IMG/VR virus record: IMGVR_UViG_3300046318_000412
Span: 1-28,984 of that record
Reading direction: 5' to 3' (one strand)
Length of the DNA: 28,984 bases
Source of the DNA: a virus
Part shown: positions 15,701 to 22,510 of the stretch, in pieces
Layout: every line of letters starts with the position of its first letter
Position numbering within the stretch: the first letter of the stretch is position 1
Program-made: the position numbers and the translations under genes
Notes under the pieces: model-generated
What the model saw: the letters and a program-made list of their open reading frames with translations, nothing else
The model's database searches: none
What the model was told of the DNA's origin: nothing

Positions 15701-16488
15701 GAGTATGCTGATGTTCCTCCGTATCTTGTATATCCTGTTACTTGTAACGTACTACCGTCAAACGTTAAGTTAGCCTCAGCATTAATAGTTGAGCTATTAA
15801 CCGAAGTCAATACTCTATTATCAGAAGCATTAGTATAAGAAGTAATACCTGCATTAGTTCCTTGAATACCCTGTACTCCTTGTACCCCTTGAGTACCAGT
15901 TGTACCTTGAGAACCTGTACTACCCTGTGCTCCGGTAGCTCCTTGAGCACCATTTGAACCAGCAGTACCTTGAATTCCTTGAGCTCCAGTTTGTCCAGTT
16001 GTACCTTGAGAACCTGTTGCTCCTTGACTACCAGTTGATCCGGTAGTTCCTTGGATACCTTGAGTACCTTGAGCTCCTGTTTGACCTGTAGTACCTTGTG
16101 CTCCATTTGTTCCACTAGTTCCTTGGCTTCCTATTGCTCCTTGAGCACCAGTTATACCTTGGCTTCCGTTAGTCCCTGAGGTACCTTGAATACCTGTGGT
16201 TCCTTGTCTTCCTTGTAGACCTTGTAGTCCTTGGATTCCTTGAGTACCCTGAGATCCATTTACACCAGAAGTACCTTGTCTTCCTTGTAGTCCTTGAACT
16301 CCCTGTACTGTTGGTGTAGCGGCAAAGTGAGCATATGAGGCTGTTACGGCATACGATGCCGAAGTAGCATTTTGTGCAGTTCCTTTTAGTGTTCCGTTTA
16401 TATCTCCTGTAACTGACAGGGATCCGGTCATAGTTGTATCTCCTATAACTTGTAATGATCCTGTTACGAGTCCGCTATCTATTATCAT
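12745..16488 (-). CDS. Giant tail fibre/adhesin with collagen-like stalk and S74 chaperone end
   Basis: This 1247-aa protein is a fibre built from modules. Residues 1-58 contain TGSL/TGDI and TSASYA motifs and probably form the virion-attachment end. Residues about 60-212 are an uninterrupted G-x-y collagen-like stalk without proline. Four FYDSNNTGYY-type repeats start at about residues 415, 542, 795 and 895. A beta domain with GAIKIRLPNR lies near 608-720, and a knob-like segment with DWWNWLTVAG near 940-1000. The last about 98 residues match the S74 intramolecular chaperone: SDARVKDN begins it (S1150 is the predicted self-cleavage serine), GVIAQEMREAMPELV follows, and a coiled coil closes it. 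Such chaperones trimerise fibres and then cut themselves off. The ATG at 16488 has an AT element 22-30 bases upstream. Confidence 0.9.
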   Translation of the reverse strand: MIIDSGLVTGSLQVIGDTTMTGSLSVTGDINGTLKGTAQNATSASYAVTASYAHFAATPTVQGVQGLQGRQGTSGVNGSQGTQGIQGLQGLQGRQGTTGIQGTSGTNGSQGITGAQGAIGSQGTSGTNGAQGTTGQTGAQGTQGIQGTTGSTGSQGATGSQGTTGQTGAQGIQGTAGSNGAQGATGAQGSTGSQGTTGTQGVQGVQGIQGTNAGITSYTNASDNRVLTSVNSSTINAEANLTFDGSTLQVTGYTRYGGTSAYSSTGLDSNGFYQDVTGTTAAHGTMRLQSNAISGINSYNGLKFGALALGNASEGFTIYTGGYDNNRLSINSSGNVAIGSTPNSSYKLDVNGNIRAYMSNLELDYTGAVGGIRWGVNPYINGVANGGFEIRDITNGLSRFNISSGGAVTATVDMRSPIFYDSNDTGYYANPASTSLFSTLNGAYIGVANSSSTTGNGISLYNGGVSGQPSYGLMFAGTPTFGTHGSVSGDWATYFTMNDDSSRGWIFRRSGTNVASVSGGGILQTSGYIYSSTYVQSGQSMYSPIYYDANDSAYYTDPNSATTSARIAGSVFSDGAFGSNGHSSGGVTSRVFAPKGAAYSYTPGTVAGAIKIRLPNRANDTMWSMKVRIYNYQTNQTAEYLLGNYSYSAGAYNFSATYLGGESSVAQTVRFGNQGGYDCVWIGETSTVWTHPVVSVMDFMGGYSNGSAGNWNNGWEISLVTSFGTVAASQAPNINFNEVYSYSYRGNGNVGGTGAASWHPSGIYCGSTMWQYGAMYKNSTDIHDIGTGYSNGSLRAPIFYDNNNTGYYVDPASTSNLYDLTITGASNKYLYINPGTGYEAMVRFQGGAGSTWYIGKRTSAGINSTSDIHFYSDAAGADVFGVTTGGIAVASGDFRAPIFYDSNNTGYYTDPASTSNLNSLAVAGTFSGANNVVYGDGANGRSKDRTSQSANASDSSNSSGFYFGNSTTGMPSSDWWNWLTVAGNSWSGSDGYRWQMAGSFWGDDWRLRRQTSGGWNAWYTILHSGNYNSFAPTLTGGNASGTWGIAITGNAARATRANGNFYIDDNYGNTVVGVYTSTRLQGVFAMGDAYKLAADGSSASNHYGIAWSHPNHGGTASNLSSHGMLVQQAGTTMAAISTNIWCSGDVIAYSDARVKDNVQVIDNPLERIKKVRGVTFTRTDLDDKEKRHAGVIAQEMREAMPELVSENAKGELSVSYGNTVSLLIECIKEQQTQIDELKQLVKQLTNK
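13744..15246 (-). repeat. Four dispersed FYDSNNTGYY repeats in fibre 1
   Basis: A 21-residue unit of the form RAPIFYDSNNTGYYTDP plus Ala-Ser-Thr-Ser occurs at 13744-13806, 14044-14106, 14803-14865 and 15184-15246. Each unit starts a new beta segment and is separated from the next by 80-230 residues. The second from the N-terminus is the most diverged (YDANDSAYYTDP). The same unit occurs three times in fibre 2. Confidence 0.85.
15853..16308 (-). repeat. Collagen-like G-x-y repeat region of fibre 1, proline-free
   Basis: About 50 consecutive triplets, mostly xQG and TxG (for example GIQGLQGLQGRQGTTG), encode residues about 60-212. I see no proline in the tract. Interrupted copies of CCTTG/TACCTTGAG at the DNA level make the region prone to slippage and recombination. 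Confidence 0.9.
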
Positions 16489-16509
16489 ATGGGTGTATGC
16501 TTACTTTAA

Positions 16510-16518
16510 TATAAATAT
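16510..16518 (-). promoter_or_regulatory. Intergenic AT element upstream of fibre 1
   Basis: The coding strand reads ATATTTATA, 22-30 bases before the ATG at 16488, in the 40-base gap after fibre 2. Candidate late promoter for fibre 1 and the genes after it. Confidence 0.5.
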
Positions 16519-16528
16519 TAAAATTTAA

Positions 16529-19500
16529 TTATCCTACTAGTGTTTTTACTAGTGCTTTTAATTCGTCTATTTGAGATTGTTGGTTCTCAATTTGAGTTTG
16601 TTGTTCTTTTATTGCTTCAATTAATACTGCTGTTATGTTACCATAAGATACTCCTAACATACCGTCCTCTTGTTCAAATACTACTTGTGGTAATACTTCT
16701 TGAATCTCTTGAGCAATAACTCCGACCTTTTCTGATTTATCTTCTACGTCATTTCTACTGTATGTAACTCCTCTTAATTTAGTTACTTTATCTAAAGCAT
16801 TTTCTATAGTAGATATATTTTCTTTTACTCTTTTATCTGAGTAAGCTACTATATCTCCTGATGTTGTAAGGGTTCCTCCAAGAGTAAGTCTCATTCTCAT
16901 GGCTTCAGAACCACCGCTATTGCCCCAAAACGTTAAATCATCTGTAGAGTCTATACCAGTAAACCCGATTGCCCAGTTTCCGTCATTCCCTCCTCTATCT
17001 CTTGTAAATCTAATTCCACCCCAAGTATTTGTTGAAGGTACTCTAATTCTTATACCCTCTGCCCAAGAAGCTGATCTTGCATAACAGTCAATATTACCGT
17101 TAACTGCTAAAGAAGTTGATGTTGATGAAGGATCTAGGTAATACCCTGTATTATTTGAATCATACAACAATGGAGCTCTAACGTCGGTAGCAACAACTAC
17201 ATTTCCTCCTGGGGTTAAGTTCATAGTTGTTGTCCTAGTTCCACTTGTATTGGTATTGTAAAAGTACCAGTTACCATCTGTGGCCATTCTCATATATGCT
17301 TGGCCGTACGAAGTATTTAACCTACCAAAACCGCTAGGAGTTCCTGCATCATTTGTTACGTTATATCCAAAACCACCTTCATTCCAAGTTACGTTAGGTT
17401 CTGATACCCACCAACTCATTGCTGATGTAACTCCTGATCCTAAATCACTACCGTTAGCTGTTAACCTTATCTCAGTATCGTAATGTCCTCCTGTTACCTC
17501 TAACACACCTCTTAGGTACGATCCACCAGACGGGTTTACATAGTAGCTTGTGTTATCTGAATCATAGAATATTGGTGCCCTAAAACTAGTATTAGAGTAT
17601 ATGTAACCATTATTTATACCTCCTACAAGGCCATAATCCCATTCATAAAAATCAAGTCCAAAAAATACAATTCTGGCAAATGTTCCTTGATTCTCAAAAG
17701 CAAGTCCTGGTCCTGATCCTCCTCCATATCCTCCAAACCATGAAGAGTTGCCTGAGAAGCTAGTACTACCGGTAAAGGTATATGTACCACTTCCGTCTCC
17801 ACTGGTGAAGTTTAAATTACCCCCTGATGCTCTAATACTCCAAGATCTAGTTCCTGATTGATCGAATTTTAAATAATTACCATTTACAGTAAGGTCGTTA
17901 CCAAATGATACACTGCCACCGCCACTATACACTAGAGGTGTTACTAAGTGGGTAGTAGCACTAACTACAGGTGCATAGAAATTCTGATAAGATCTTACTT
18001 CATCTGATTTGAACCCAAATATCTTATTCCAACCTGATGAGTATATCCCAAATGCTCTAGCACTATCCATATGAATACCCATTCCATATCTTCCAAATAC
18101 ACCTTCGGTTGTACTAGCTTTTATTATACCTTCATCCCAACCGTTTCCTGTATCTGCTGGTCCAAATCTAAATAAAGGCCATTGTACTGTATTTGTATTG
18201 GTAAACCCAAGTTGAGTGTATCCACCTGAGTTTTGGTAGTAGTTATCTGCATTTACCGTAACTACATTACTTGTACCGTTTGGGTTTAGGTAGTATCCTG
18301 TATTATTTAGGTCGTAAAAAATAGGTGCTCTAAGTGAACCATTTGCTTCACCGTATGTATCGAAGAAAACAGCACCACTTGGAGTACTTAGATTTAAGTT
18401 AGTATCTCCGTTAAGCGATATTGTATTTTTATAAGTACCAGATCCGATAACTATATTACCAAATCTAGATGATGTTGATGTTCCTGTGAATGATGTAGCC
18501 GAAACAGTGCCTACAGTTACAAGGGAAGATCCATTAAATGCTAACCAAGCAGTACCCATTACTCCTGCAGCACCTGATGATGCTGTACCAAACCAGTATG
18601 AATTTGCACCAAGTCCCAATGCTCCTGTAGTTCCGGTAATTCCGAATCCCGCACCTATGTTACCTGCTCTAGTTAGTCCGTAGTAGCTGTAGTTTGAAGC
18701 ATTGGCTGGTTCTGTAACAGCCATTGTTCCATATGGATCCGCTCCTGCACCATTGCCATATACGCTAATAGCTGTAGTAGCTAGATTTGTACCATCAAAA
18801 GTTAAATTACTTTCAGCATTAATAGTTGAGCTATTAACAGATGTAATTACTCTGTTATCGGAAGCATTTGTATACGATGTAATACCTGCATTAGGTCCTT
18901 GTACTCCTTGAATACCTTGTATACCCTGTGCTCCTGTTGTTCCTTGAATTCCTTGGGTACCTTGTGATCCGTTTGAACCAGCAGTACCCTGTATTCCTTG
19001 AATACCTTGAACTCCATTTGAACCTGCAGTTCCTTGAATACCCTGTATACCCTGTGCTCCGTTTGAACCATTTGTACCTTGAATACCTGTAGTTCCCTGT
19101 CTTCCCTGTAATCCTTGAATTCCTGTAATACCCTGAGCACCTGTTGCTCCTTGAGTACCTTGTCCTCCTATACTTCCTCCCACTCCTTGTATACCCTGTG
19201 TTCCTTGAACACCTTGTACTGTTGGAGTTGCTGCAAAGTGAGCATATGAAGAAGTAACTGCATAAGAAGATGAAACAGCATTGGTAGCTGTTCCTAATAC
19301 TGAACCAGTTATAGATCCCTGTACTCGAAGTGAACCAGTCACACTCATTACATCGTCTGATGAATCACCAAACTTAGTAGATCCTGATTTATATACAATA
19401 GATGATGAAACAAGCTCAGTATAAAACTCTTCTGCTGTTATTTTACCAGTTACCGTCAAGTCTCCCTCTACTGTTTTGTTACCTGGTACTAATGCAGAAG

Positions 19501-19576
19501 CAAGAGTAGCAGTTCCTAAAAGTGATCCTGTAATCGAGGTAGCCTCTATTATGTCAGCTGTATATTTTTTTGCCAT
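16529..19576 (-). CDS. Large tail fibre/adhesin with collagen-like stalk and S74 chaperone end (fibre 2)
   Basis: This 1015-aa protein has the same plan as fibre 1. Residues 1-118 hold TGSLLGTAT and TSSYAHFAATPT motifs. Residues about 120-228 form the collagen-like stalk, proline-free until a final GPNAG. A conserved linker GITSYTNASDNRV follows. Three FYDSNNTGYY-type repeats start at about residues 416, 666 and 800, and the C-terminus is an S74 chaperone starting SDKRVKEN (predicted cleavage serine S913), with GVIAQEIQEVLPQVV and a closing coiled coil. The modules between repeats differ from those of fibre 1, so it probably binds a different receptor or occupies a different site. It starts 10 bases after the 385-aa fibre-type gene and has no AT element of its own, so the two are probably cotranscribed. 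Confidence 0.9.
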   Translation of the reverse strand: MAKKYTADIIEATSITGSLLGTATLASALVPGNKTVEGDLTVTGKITAEEFYTELVSSSIVYKSGSTKFGDSSDDVMSVTGSLRVQGSITGSVLGTATNAVSSSYAVTSSYAHFAATPTVQGVQGTQGIQGVGGSIGGQGTQGATGAQGITGIQGLQGRQGTTGIQGTNGSNGAQGIQGIQGTAGSNGVQGIQGIQGTAGSNGSQGTQGIQGTTGAQGIQGIQGVQGPNAGITSYTNASDNRVITSVNSSTINAESNLTFDGTNLATTAISVYGNGAGADPYGTMAVTEPANASNYSYYGLTRAGNIGAGFGITGTTGALGLGANSYWFGTASSGAAGVMGTAWLAFNGSSLVTVGTVSATSFTGTSTSSRFGNIVIGSGTYKNTISLNGDTNLNLSTPSGAVFFDTYGEANGSLRAPIFYDLNNTGYYLNPNGTSNVVTVNADNYYQNSGGYTQLGFTNTNTVQWPLFRFGPADTGNGWDEGIIKASTTEGVFGRYGMGIHMDSARAFGIYSSGWNKIFGFKSDEVRSYQNFYAPVVSATTHLVTPLVYSGGGSVSFGNDLTVNGNYLKFDQSGTRSWSIRASGGNLNFTSGDGSGTYTFTGSTSFSGNSSWFGGYGGGSGPGLAFENQGTFARIVFFGLDFYEWDYGLVGGINNGYIYSNTSFRAPIFYDSDNTSYYVNPSGGSYLRGVLEVTGGHYDTEIRLTANGSDLGSGVTSAMSWWVSEPNVTWNEGGFGYNVTNDAGTPSGFGRLNTSYGQAYMRMATDGNWYFYNTNTSGTRTTTMNLTPGGNVVVATDVRAPLLYDSNNTGYYLDPSSTSTSLAVNGNIDCYARSASWAEGIRIRVPSTNTWGGIRFTRDRGGNDGNWAIGFTGIDSTDDLTFWGNSGGSEAMRMRLTLGGTLTTSGDIVAYSDKRVKENISTIENALDKVTKLRGVTYSRNDVEDKSEKVGVIAQEIQEVLPQVVFEQEDGMLGVSYGNITAVLIEAIKEQQTQIENQQSQIDELKALVKTLVG
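17117..18331 (-). repeat. Three dispersed FYDSNNTGYY repeats in fibre 2
   Basis: Units occur at 17117-17179 (RAPLLYDSNNTGYYLDP), 17519-17581 (RAPIFYDSDNTSYYVNP) and 18269-18331 (RAPIFYDLNNTGYYLNP). The first unit begins at residue 416, almost the same place as in fibre 1 (415), although the stalks differ in length. Confidence 0.85.
18893..19219 (-). repeat. Collagen-like G-x-y repeat region of fibre 2
   Basis: About 36 triplets (for example GIQGIQGTAGSNGVQG) encode residues about 120-228, with one break near GVGGSIGGQG. It is about two thirds the length of the fibre 1 stalk. Residues are chiefly Gln, Ile, Thr, Ala, Ser and Asn between the glycines, and only one proline is present, at the end. 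Confidence 0.9.
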
Positions 19577-19586
19577 TATTTATCTA

Positions 19587-20744
19587 TTACCAATTATTTT
19601 GTACTATATTAACCCAGGTATATGTTGTGGCTCCTGTTTGCATTACCATATCTACATAAGAATTATTTCCCGATACTCTGTATCGCATAGAACCGGCATT
19701 TGCTGCTGATGGTGTTACTGAGTTGTCTGGAAATTGTATTGTTGAGTTTAACGAACCTGTTATGCTGTATGAACCTGATAGTTGTTTTGTATTGGTCCAA
19801 ACTGAACCTGATTTCATTAGTAGGTCCCCGTATGAGGTACCGTTTGAGGTATCGTTTACATTGTGCAGTTCTCCTAATTCATATCCGTTATCTATTCTAA
19901 CGTACATTGAACCATTATTTTGTTGAACTCTAAGTACTTGTCCTAGTCTTACAGCATGTAAAGGAGCTACAGGAACTGTACCTGTTATAGTACCTCCTGC
20001 TCCTAAATATAGTAATTGACCTGCCGTATAAGCATCGGTATTTAATCCTAAGAACTTACCTTCAGTCATTACATATCCAAACCCATCATTTACAATATTC
20101 TCATTAGTAATACCTAATGTATTTGCTGATAGTCCTTCTGAATTATAAGAAGCTGTTGCAATTAGTGGATTATCTCCTGTAGCATCGAGTATTCTTACTA
20201 CAGTCCCTTTATTAATTTGAGCTCCTGTTGTATTTTTTACATAGACTAAGATGTCTTGAGCATTTTGTGAAGAGAGAGCTAAGGATGCTGTTTGTGCATA
20301 TGATGCTGAAGTGGCTGTTTCTGCATAAAGAGAATATGATGAACTCACTGTACTTCCTCCTACTACTGCTGCTGCAGTACCTGTTGTAGGTGATGAAAAA
20401 TAGATTAACATATTGTTGTTATCTATTGCATCTATTTTTTGAGGAATTATTACTTCATCGTTACTGTCGTATATAGTAACTGCGGGGAATTTCTCGTTTA
20501 GGTTGTGTGCAAATGACCATGTGGTAGCTCCTACAGTTTGACTTAGTTTTACACTAGATCCTGTACCTCCACTTGATATTGTACTAAATGATAATTGACC
20601 TGATCCGTTTGTTACTAGTACCTGTCCTGAGGTACCATCGGATGAAGGATATATAATACCGCTTGCTGTTAGTGCTGCGGTTATATTAAGAGAGTTTAAA
20701 GCTGCATCAGATCCACTGACTACAACGCGTTTCCATGACGGCAT
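19587..20744 (-). CDS. Fibre/appendage structural protein
   Basis: This 385-aa protein starts MPSWKRVVVSGSDAAL, the same opening as the 382-aa protein at 21330 (WKK/RxVVSGS), which suggests a shared attachment module. The middle contains ETATSASYAQTASLALS and then VYVKNTTGAQINKGTVVRIL through VRIDNGYELGELHNV, a conserved segment in many phage fibre proteins. The C-terminus (VDMVMQTGATTYTWVNIVQN) is a beta end. No S74 chaperone or collagen tract is present. A virion structural role is supported by composition (Ser, Thr, Gly, Asn, few charges) and by its neighbours; the exact site is unknown. An AT element lies 68-76 bases upstream of the ATG, leaving a longer leader than elsewhere. Confidence 0.8.
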   Translation of the reverse strand: MPSWKRVVVSGSDAALNSLNITAALTASGIIYPSSDGTSGQVLVTNGSGQLSFSTISSGGTGSSVKLSQTVGATTWSFAHNLNEKFPAVTIYDSNDEVIIPQKIDAIDNNNMLIYFSSPTTGTAAAVVGGSTVSSSYSLYAETATSASYAQTASLALSSQNAQDILVYVKNTTGAQINKGTVVRILDATGDNPLIATASYNSEGLSANTLGITNENIVNDGFGYVMTEGKFLGLNTDAYTAGQLLYLGAGGTITGTVPVAPLHAVRLGQVLRVQQNNGSMYVRIDNGYELGELHNVNDTSNGTSYGDLLMKSGSVWTNTKQLSGSYSITGSLNSTIQFPDNSVTPSAANAGSMRYRVSGNNSYVDMVMQTGATTYTWVNIVQNNW

Positions 20745-20811
20745 ATTCTACTTTATTACGATTGGTTACAGGTCTGCCTGCCCACTTCCCTTACGGGTCT
20801 ATAATATATAA

Positions 20812-20820
20812 TATAAATAT
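20812..20820 (-). promoter_or_regulatory. Intergenic AT element upstream of the 385-aa fibre gene
   Basis: The coding strand reads ATATTTATA two bases past the stop codon of the 74-aa gene and 68-76 bases before the ATG at 20744, the largest distance for any copy. Candidate late promoter. Confidence 0.45.
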
Positions 20821-20821
20821 G

Positions 20822-21046
20822 TTACGATTCTGCTTTAATAGCCTTCTCTATCTTTTTGACACCGGAAGCCTTCTTTGCTTCCTCTTGTGCAAGCATAGTT
20901 TGAATTTGAGATAATTCATTATCAAGCTTAATTTGTAAATTGGCTACAAAGATAGCCGAAGATCCTTTGATCTCAATTATATTAAGCGATTGGCGTAGTA
21001 GTTTGATTTCGTCGAGAGTTAGGTTCTCTATTGTGAATACGTTCAT
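20822..21046 (-). CDS. Small helical protein of unknown function (74 aa)
   Basis: This 74-aa protein (MNVFTIENLTLDEIKLLRQS at the start, then helices to a Lys-rich tail ending KKIEKAIKAES) is not recognised. Nearly all of it should be helical; the central NLQIKLDNELSQIQTMLAQE has coiled-coil character. The gene stands between a terminator (21098-21123) and an AT element (20812-20820), so it may be a separate small unit, although no AT element precedes it. The leader is TTAAAACAATCAAT. Reality is supported by an acceptable leader, codon use like its neighbours and lack of overlap. It could be a small assembly factor. Confidence 0.7.
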   Translation of the reverse strand: MNVFTIENLTLDEIKLLRQSLNIIEIKGSSAIFVANLQIKLDNELSQIQTMLAQEEAKKASGVKKIEKAIKAES

Positions 21047-21097
21047 ATTGATTGTTTTAATTGAAGTTAGGGATTTTTTTTTAAAGAATCAACTAAC

Positions 21098-21123
21098 AAA
21101 AAAAAAGAGCCCTAATGGGCTCT
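21098..21123 (-). terminator. Rho-independent-type terminator after the 59-aa gene
   Basis: On the coding strand AGAGCCC pairs with GGGCTCT around an ATTA loop, followed at once by nine T residues. It is seven bases past the stop of the 59-aa gene. Textbook form. Confidence 0.9.
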
Positions 21124-21129
21124 CTTTAT

Positions 21130-21309
21130 CTATTTTTGTGCTTGTTGCAACTCTTTTGTTAACTTAACAAAGACTGTGTAGAATAATTCAAATTCATCTC
21201 CTACATATGTTGCACTCCTCATCTTCTTCATTATGAATTCTAACTCTTGAGGTGTTAGTGCATCCTCTTGCTTTTTTTGAGAAGGTACTACCTTATCTAA
21301 TAATCCCAT
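21130..21309 (-). CDS. Small protein of unknown function (59 aa)
   Basis: A 59-codon frame starts at the ATG at 21309-21307 and ends at TAG 21132-21130. It reads MGLLDKVVPSQKKQEDALTP at the start, continues QELEFIMKKMRSATYVGDEF and ends KLTKELQQAQK. It is charged, has no signal peptide, and is predicted helical after residue 18. It starts 20 bases after the stop of the 382-aa fibre-type gene and is followed at once by a strong terminator, so it is the last gene of that unit. The leader GTTAAAACAATAGTTAC is A-rich. Small proteins in this place are common in T4-like phages of the sea, but I cannot name the family. Confidence 0.75.
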   Translation of the reverse strand: MGLLDKVVPSQKKQEDALTPQELEFIMKKMRSATYVGDEFELFYTVFVKLTKELQQAQK

Positions 21310-21329
21310 GTAACTATTGTTTTAACTTA

Positions 21330-22478
21330 TTATGAATAGATGTAAATATCTCCTGATGTTGCAGTATAGATTGCTCCTGCTGCTACAAATTCTCCTGTTG
21401 TTGGTGCTGATGTGTGAGCTGCTTCTGTAAATACGTATCCTACAAATGCACTATTTCCGTCTGTACCAATTGCAATAGCATTTCCTGTATCTACTAATCC
21501 ATTCTGGAATCCCCATCTGTCTGTAGCTGAGTCAAATCCAAAAGCAATATTTCCTTGTGCATCCGATCCTCTGTCGATAATAATACCTCCATCTCCTGTT
21601 GCTGCAGATCCTGATGCTAGTATGATGAACTTATCCTCTATGAATAATTCAGATGTATTTACTTGAGTAGTTGTACCATTTACAAATAAGTCACCTGTTA
21701 CTGTCAAATTGTTTCCAATTGTAACATTGTTTGGTAATCCAATTGTGTAAGAAGGTCCTGCTCCTAATGCTTGTGCAGTAGTTCCTGTAATCTCAACCTC
21801 GTTTGCTGTACCTGTTAACGATATTGTAGTACTACCTTGTACTGCTGTATTAGATGTAGATCCGTAATTAACAGCAATTGTAGGTGTTGATCCTTCTCCT
21901 GTATTTGCTCCTATAGTTACCCCTGTTCCTGCTCCTAAGGTAGCTACGTAGTTTCCTGTTGTGTCAGTTCCTAATGCTACAGAGTTTGCTGCTATCGTAG
22001 CAACACCTGCTGATGAGATTGTAACGTCTCCGGTTACTCCTGTGTAGATAGATCCTGTTATAGCAGGAATTAATGTTGTAGTATTAACTGCTACGTCATC
22101 GGCATTTACAGTAATGTGGGTACCTGCTCCTATGTTTAATGTAGAAGTTGCTCCTAAACTTGTTGATCCACCACCTGTTAAACCTGATCCTGCTGTTATA
22201 GTAACTGCTGAGTTGGCTAAACTTGAGTTAGGTACTGCAGCTAAACCAAACGTTAAAGTATCGGTTGTTGCATTAGCAGAGATGGTTAAACCCTGTCCTG
22301 ATCCTGATGCAAATGCTAAAGATCCTGAAGCACTGTCTGCTATTAGGACTGTACCATTATAGGATGCCGAAGCAAATGCATTCCTAACAGGAGAGGTAAC
22401 TATAGTTAAGTATCCTGCATCGTTAGCTAACTGTGATATATTACTGCCCGATACGACGAGCTTTTTCCAATCTGCCAT
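21330..22478 (-). CDS. Fibre/appendage structural protein with 'NGTTTQVNT' segment
   Basis: This 382-aa protein starts MADWKKLVVSGSNISQLAND. A long Ser-Thr-Gly-Ala beta region follows (SGLTGGGSTSLGATSTLNIG), then about residues 265-300 carry LTVTGDLFVNGTTTQVNTSE and FIEDKFIILASGSA. That segment is widespread in phage tail-fibre proteins. The C-terminal about 60 residues (GFDSATDRWGFQNGLVDTGN onwards) form a compact end. Low charge, few aromatics and the repeated beta-turn composition all point to an elongated trimeric fibre. It has no S74 chaperone. An AT element lies 23-30 bases upstream, so it begins a transcription unit that ends at 21098. The shared N-terminus with the 385-aa gene suggests docking to the same site. 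Confidence 0.8.
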   Translation of the reverse strand: MADWKKLVVSGSNISQLANDAGYLTIVTSPVRNAFASASYNGTVLIADSASGSLAFASGSGQGLTISANATTDTLTFGLAAVPNSSLANSAVTITAGSGLTGGGSTSLGATSTLNIGAGTHITVNADDVAVNTTTLIPAITGSIYTGVTGDVTISSAGVATIAANSVALGTDTTGNYVATLGAGTGVTIGANTGEGSTPTIAVNYGSTSNTAVQGSTTISLTGTANEVEITGTTAQALGAGPSYTIGLPNNVTIGNNLTVTGDLFVNGTTTQVNTSELFIEDKFIILASGSAATGDGGIIIDRGSDAQGNIAFGFDSATDRWGFQNGLVDTGNAIAIGTDGNSAFVGYVFTEAAHTSAPTTGEFVAAGAIYTATSGDIYIYS

Positions 22479-22500
22479 TTTATATTATTTTAATTTATTA

Positions 22501-22508
22501 ATAAATAT
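22501..22508 (-). promoter_or_regulatory. Intergenic AT element upstream of the 382-aa fibre gene
   Basis: The coding strand reads ATATTTAT followed by TAATAAA, 23-30 bases before the ATG at 22478. Candidate late promoter. Confidence 0.48.
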
Positions 22509-22510
22509 TG

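Noticed and set aside
15807-16115. A 102-codon minus-strand frame of Lys/Glu/Val/Leu repeats inside fibre 1
   Set aside because: It is a shifted reading of the collagen-like repeats: the periodic codons stay open in a second frame. It has no leader and is fully inside a much better gene. The frame at 18847-19140 in fibre 2 has the same origin.
12745-19576. Repetitive DNA in the fibre genes as a possible CRISPR array or mobile element
   Set aside because: The repeats follow codon triplets of collagen-like and FYDSNNTGYY protein motifs, vary in sequence, and lie in one open frame. No direct repeats with unique spacers of constant size and no transposase are present.
20761-20800. CCCTTACGGG palindrome-like sequence in the leader of the 385-aa fibre gene
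   Set aside because: The possible stem is only three base pairs with a four-base loop and has no T tract. It is not convincing as a terminator or operator.
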